Origin: a virus
IMG/VR virus record: IMGVR_UViG_3300032236_000062
Coordinates: 1-33,539 of that record
Reading direction: 5' to 3' (one strand)
DNA: 33,539 bases
The position numbers and the translations under genes were made by a program. The notes beneath the pieces were generated by a model. It was not told where the DNA came from. It was given only the letters and a program-made list of their open reading frames with translations, and searched no databases. Below, piece by piece: positions 30,488 through 33,539 of this stretch (the stretch's first letter is position 1; each line of letters begins with the position of its first letter).

Positions 30488-30669
30488 TACAAATATTCAG
30501 GTTTAAATTGTTTTGCCATAGATTGATTAAATCGTTTAGTTAAAAATTCATTAACCATATCGATTGTTACTAATGTGATATTACTAGCTAGACAATACGT
30601 TTCAAATAAAGTTAAAGCATTTAACATTCTTTTTGGCATTTTGATATCAACATTTACAATAGGCTTCAT
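30484..30669 (-). CDS. Small antisense gene between late operons (61 aa)
   Basis: 61 residues on the minus strand, convergent with the 449-residue gene and divergent from terminase. AAGGAGA lies 6 bases before the ATG, and a perfect -10 (TATAAT) precedes it. KMPKRMLNALTLFETYCLAS suggests a helical, possibly ribbon-helix-helix-like protein. It has its own promoter with an operator-type dyad. It may regulate the packaging operon or act as a superinfection factor; this is inference. Confidence 0.65.
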   Translation of the reverse strand: MKPIVNVDIKMPKRMLNALTLFETYCLASNITLVTIDMVNEFLTKRFNQSMAKQFKPEYLY

Positions 30670-30694
30670 GACAATCTCCTTATTTTGTAATACA

Positions 30695-30721
30695 ATTATA
30701 CCAATAATTAAGTTATCTTAA
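30695..30721 (-). promoter_or_regulatory. Divergent promoter region with fourth operator dyad
   Basis: TATAAT on the minus strand (30695-30700), with a weak -35, and the dyad TTAAG-TTAT-CTTAA (30708-30721). The dyad has the same 5-4-5 structure as the early operators. It lies between the antisense gene and small terminase, so it could control either. No strong rightward promoter is visible here. Confidence 0.6.
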
Positions 30722-30740
30722 CTAACAACTTGGAAAAGAT

Positions 30741-31037
30741 ATGGAAAAAAAAGTATCGAAATCTGTTGGCAACTTAAATAGGGCAGGTAGACCAGCAGGA
30801 ATACCTAATAAATCAACAACTATGGCTCGTGAGGCTATTGCTCGTTTTGTTGATGGTAACTCAGACAAATTACAGGGTTGGCTTGATGAAATAGCTGCTA
30901 ATGAAAAGCTAGGCCCTAAAGTTGCATTTGATTGCTTTATGCAAGTAGCTGAGTACCATGTGCCTAAACTCGCTAGGGTTGAACAAGTAGGCGATGTTGA
31001 AAAACCTGTGGTGCATATATTTAAATGGAAGGATTAG
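30741..31037 (+). CDS. Terminase small subunit
   Basis: 98 residues. NRAGRPAGIPNKSTTMAREA at 13-32 is the GRPxGxPNK motif frequent in small terminase and related DNA-binding phage proteins, followed by AIARFVDGNSDKLQGWLDEI and a helical region that would oligomerise. It recognises phage DNA and loads the large subunit. It overlaps the large terminase gene by 13 bases. Confidence 0.8.
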   Translation: MEKKVSKSVGNLNRAGRPAGIPNKSTTMAREAIARFVDGNSDKLQGWLDEIAANEKLGPKVAFDCFMQVAEYHVPKLARVEQVGDVEKPVVHIFKWKD

Positions 31038-32395
31038 TCGAGGTTGTCCATGAGTTTGATTACAAAGCTCGTGACGCTTTCTTAGACTTTCATTATCGCA
31101 AGGAACGCTGGGCAGTATTAGTATGTCACAGACGTGCAGGAAAGACCGTAGCAACGATTTGCGACATTATCCGTAGGGCAATCAGCGAAAACAAACCAAA
31201 TGGCAGATACGCTTATATTGCGCCTTATTACGCTCAGGCTAAAAACATCGCTTGGGACTATCTTTTAAGGTTTGCTGAACCTGCTATCGCTAAGGCTAAC
31301 CAGTCTGAGTTATGGATTGAACTCATTAATGGGGCGAAGATTCGGTTATTTGGTGCAGACAATCCTGATAATCTTAGGGGTTTATACCTAGACGGTGTAG
31401 TCTTAGATGAATACGCTGATATGAAACCTCGTATATGGGGTGAGATTGTACGACCGTTACTAACCGATAGAAACGGTTTAAATGGCTATGAGACATGGGC
31501 GGTGTTTATTGGTACACCAAAGGGTCATAACGCTTTCTACGACATTTATAACGAGGCTCAGAAGAATCCTAACTGGTATACGAAGGTCTTGCGAGCGGAT
31601 CAATCAGGTTTATTACCTGCGAGTGAGTTGTTGGATGCCCAGCAATCCATGTCTGCCAATCAATATGAACAGGAGTTCTTAGTATCATTCGAGGCTTCCA
31701 TAACAGGCGCATTTTATGGGCAGGAGATGCGTAGGATTACTGACCTTAATCGTATTACAGATGTTGAGTACGACCCAATGTTTCCCTGTCATACTGCGTG
31801 GGACTTGGGCTTCAATGATAGTACAAGTATTCTTTGGTGGCAAGTAGTTTTTGGTGAGATTAGAATCCTCGACCATCACAGTTCAAACGGTCAGGCTATT
31901 GCTTATTACACAGGTTTGATTAAGCAAAAAGAAGAAGAATTTGGGTACAAATATGGCACTCATTGGCTACCTCATGACGCTAGGGCAAAAACACTAGCAA
32001 GTAACGGAAAGAGCATAATTGAGCAAATTTCTGCAAAAATTGACATAAAACATCTAAAAATCGTACCAAATCTGTCATTACAGGACGGAATCCAAGCAAC
32101 AAGACTTGCATTAACTCGCTGTTGGTTCGATAATAAGACAGAAGAACTTATTGAATGTTTGCGTCAATATCAGAGGGAATGGGATGATGATAAAAAAGTA
32201 TTTAGGGATCGCCCGAAACACGATTGGACAAGCCATTCAGCAGACGCAATGCGCTATCTCAGCGTTGTTTGGCAAGATGAAGACACTCCTATCCTCAAAG
32301 ATGCAAGAATTAAAGGACTTCATGTCGGGGAAACAGACGTAACACTTAATGAATTATGGACTCAAACACCAAAACAAACCTTTAGGAGAATCTAA
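31025..32395 (+). CDS. Terminase large subunit
   Basis: 456 residues. The ATPase has Walker A CHRRAGKT at 34-41, Walker B GVVLDEYA (DE at 128-129) and motif III GTPKGHN at 163-169. The nuclease domain has AWDLGFNDST with D260, HD at 317-318 and DWTSHSADAMRYL at 400-412. It pumps DNA into the capsid through the portal and cuts it. It starts inside the small subunit gene. The order small-large-spacer-portal is standard. Confidence 0.95.
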   Translation: MEGLVEVVHEFDYKARDAFLDFHYRKERWAVLVCHRRAGKTVATICDIIRRAISENKPNGRYAYIAPYYAQAKNIAWDYLLRFAEPAIAKANQSELWIELINGAKIRLFGADNPDNLRGLYLDGVVLDEYADMKPRIWGEIVRPLLTDRNGLNGYETWAVFIGTPKGHNAFYDIYNEAQKNPNWYTKVLRADQSGLLPASELLDAQQSMSANQYEQEFLVSFEASITGAFYGQEMRRITDLNRITDVEYDPMFPCHTAWDLGFNDSTSILWWQVVFGEIRILDHHSSNGQAIAYYTGLIKQKEEEFGYKYGTHWLPHDARAKTLASNGKSIIEQISAKIDIKHLKIVPNLSLQDGIQATRLALTRCWFDNKTEELIECLRQYQREWDDDKKVFRDRPKHDWTSHSADAMRYLSVVWQDEDTPILKDARIKGLHVGETDVTLNELWTQTPKQTFRRI

Positions 32396-32697
32396 TGTCA
32401 GCCGTAGCCCTACCTTATGCAGTATTTTATGAAACAGTCGCAGCAAGTCAAACCGCTCAAGTATTAGGAGTAACTGGCGCAAAAGGCGACATTCTTGCTC
32501 AACTTATTATTACCGTTACAGCAACAGCAACATCTACAGTTACTTTGCTAGACGGTGCAATATCTTATCCATTAATTGTTGCAACAACTCCAGTTGGCGT
32601 ATATTCAATTACATTTAATGCCCAATCAGTATCAGGTGCATGGAAGATTACTACAGGCGCAGGTGCTACTGTATTTGCTACAGGTAACTTTACTTAA
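32395..32697 (+). CDS. Small beta-rich protein between terminase and portal
   Basis: 100 residues, Thr/Val/Ala-rich and almost without charge, so a small beta sandwich is likely (LIITVTATATSTVTLLDGAI, GVYSITFNAQ). It resembles small virion proteins that decorate capsids or fibres; there is no direct proof. TAGGAG precedes the ATG, which overlaps the terminase stop (TAATG). Confidence 0.65.
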   Translation: MSAVALPYAVFYETVAASQTAQVLGVTGAKGDILAQLIITVTATATSTVTLLDGAISYPLIVATTPVGVYSITFNAQSVSGAWKITTGAGATVFATGNFT

Positions 32698-32706
32698 GGA
32701 TTTAAA

Positions 32707-33539
32707 ATGGAGCATACCTACCAAGATTGGTACAACTGCATAGCCCAGTATGAAAGAACTTACAAAGACTGGGAAAGTCGTAGCGATAGAATCGTTAAAC
32801 GGTACCGTGATGAACAGCGTAGTCGAAACAATCCTAACGCTAAGTTTAATATTCTTTGGTCTAACGTACAGACAATCACACCTGCTATCTTTGCTAGGCT
32901 TCCTAGACCTGATGTAAGCCGTAGGTTTAGAGATAATGACCCAGTTGGTAGGGTAGCCTCAATGATGCTTGAACGTGCCTTAGAGTACGAAATTGAGCAT
33001 TATGGTGACTACAACTCAGCGATGAAGTCATCCGTATTGGATAGATTGCTAGGTGGTCGTGGTACATCTTGGGTACGTTATGAACCTCATATTGTCGGAG
33101 GTAAAACAGAAGGCGAACCTGATGATGGATGGGAAATCACAGAAGATATTGATGATGCTGAAACCGAAGGCGGTATACATCGTGAAGATCAAGAGCGTAT
33201 TGAGTACGAATGTGCGCCAGTTGATTATGTAGCATGGCGAGACTTTGGTCATACCATCGCTAGGACATGGGAAGAAGTTACTGCGGTATGGAGAAAAGTT
33301 TATCTTGGTAGACCTGCTTTAGTTGAACGATTTGGTGAAGAACTTGGTGGTAAGATTCCTTTAGATACTAAACCTGAGACATCTAAGTCATACAATGAAA
33401 AGATGGGCGAAGGAGCGCATGAAGCCTGTATTTATGAGATTTGGGATAAAACAACAGGTGAAGTTATTTGGTTATCAAAGTCGATGGGTAAAATCCTTGA
33501 CACTAAACCTGACCCACTCAAGTTAGAAAACTTTTGGCC
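32707..33539 (+). CDS. Portal protein, N-terminal part (continues at 2-1561)
   Basis: Start ATG 32707, preceded by AAGGA. The translation begins MEHTYQDWYNCIAQYERTYK and includes FNILWSNVQTITPAIFARLP and CAPVDYVAWRDFGHTIARTW, strong portal signatures. The frame is open to the window end and continues without break at position 2 when the 123-bp repeat is collapsed. The complete protein is 756 residues. See the C-terminal entry for function. Confidence 0.95.
   Translation, partial: MEHTYQDWYNCIAQYERTYKDWESRSDRIVKRYRDEQRSRNNPNAKFNILWSNVQTITPAIFARLPRPDVSRRFRDNDPVGRVASMMLERALEYEIEHYGDYNSAMKSSVLDRLLGGRGTSWVRYEPHIVGGKTEGEPDDGWEITEDIDDAETEGGIHREDQERIEYECAPVDYVAWRDFGHTIARTWEEVTAVWRKVYLGRPALVERFGEELGGKIPLDTKPETSKSYNEKMGEGAHEACIYEIWDKTTGEVIWLSKSMGKILDTKPDPLKLENFW
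33417..33539. repeat. Terminal direct repeat, right copy (contig overlap)
   Basis: Exact copy of positions 1-123. Collapsing the two copies gives a circular unit of 33,416 bp. Confidence 0.95.

Overview
This window is a complete, circularly closed genome of a tailed bacteriophage, probably a podovirus. The first 123 bases repeat exactly as the last 123 (33417-33539), so the unit genome is 33,416 bp. The repeat lies inside the portal gene. Joining the two ends gives one uninterrupted portal frame of 756 codons plus stop, so the contig was cut open at an arbitrary point in a circular or circularly permuted molecule. DNA is A+T-rich and genes are packed tightly, with many ATGA and TAATG overlaps. 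The GH108 endolysin and holin-like genes suggest a Gram-negative host. Gene content resembles phages recovered from aquatic bacteria, but the sequence does not fix a host.

Layout, read as a circle. (1) Packaging and head, 30741-33539 then 1-8162: small and large terminase, a small beta-rich protein, portal, a homing HNH endonuclease, a long repeat-containing fibre, a coiled-coil protein, a glycosyltransferase apparently starting at AUU, scaffold, major capsid protein and a small capsid-associated protein, closed by a UUCG-loop terminator. (2) Short-tail and ejection module, 8245-16220: connector-type proteins, a large P22 gp10-like tail/stabilisation protein, a GNAT-like enzyme and four likely internal/ejection proteins. 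No tape measure or tail tube was found. (3) Fibres, 16217-18458. (4) Lysis cassette, 18460-20459: six small membrane proteins, then endolysin. (5) Two leftward early operons: 20456-21651 (small proteins) and 21906-23708 (PD-(D/E)XK exonuclease and ssDNA-binding-like protein). (6) A Cro-like regulator and a PP-loop (PAPS-reductase-like) enzyme, 23819-24822. (7) A roughly 480-bp gene-free region holding a candidate structured RNA. (8) A rightward replication/recombination operon, 25305-27735: replication-organiser-like protein, a PPC-motif protein, Ref nuclease and RusA resolvase. It is followed by a ferritin-like protein, small basic proteins and a 449-residue protein leading back to terminase.

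The most interesting features are regulatory. A 14-bp dyad, consensus TTWAG-TTWT-CTWAA, lies in or beside the promoters of both leftward operons, the rightward replication operon, and the short antisense gene/terminase divergent region. It looks like one operator family, plausibly bound by the Cro-like protein. Two of those promoters also carry a 15-bp TAGGG...CCTA dyad at the same distance upstream. Two compact RNA candidates were found: a terminator-ended RNA of about 130 nt at 24843-24972 and an H-type pseudoknot at 21792-21845. No integrase, DNA polymerase, helicase, primase, tRNA or CRISPR array was seen.
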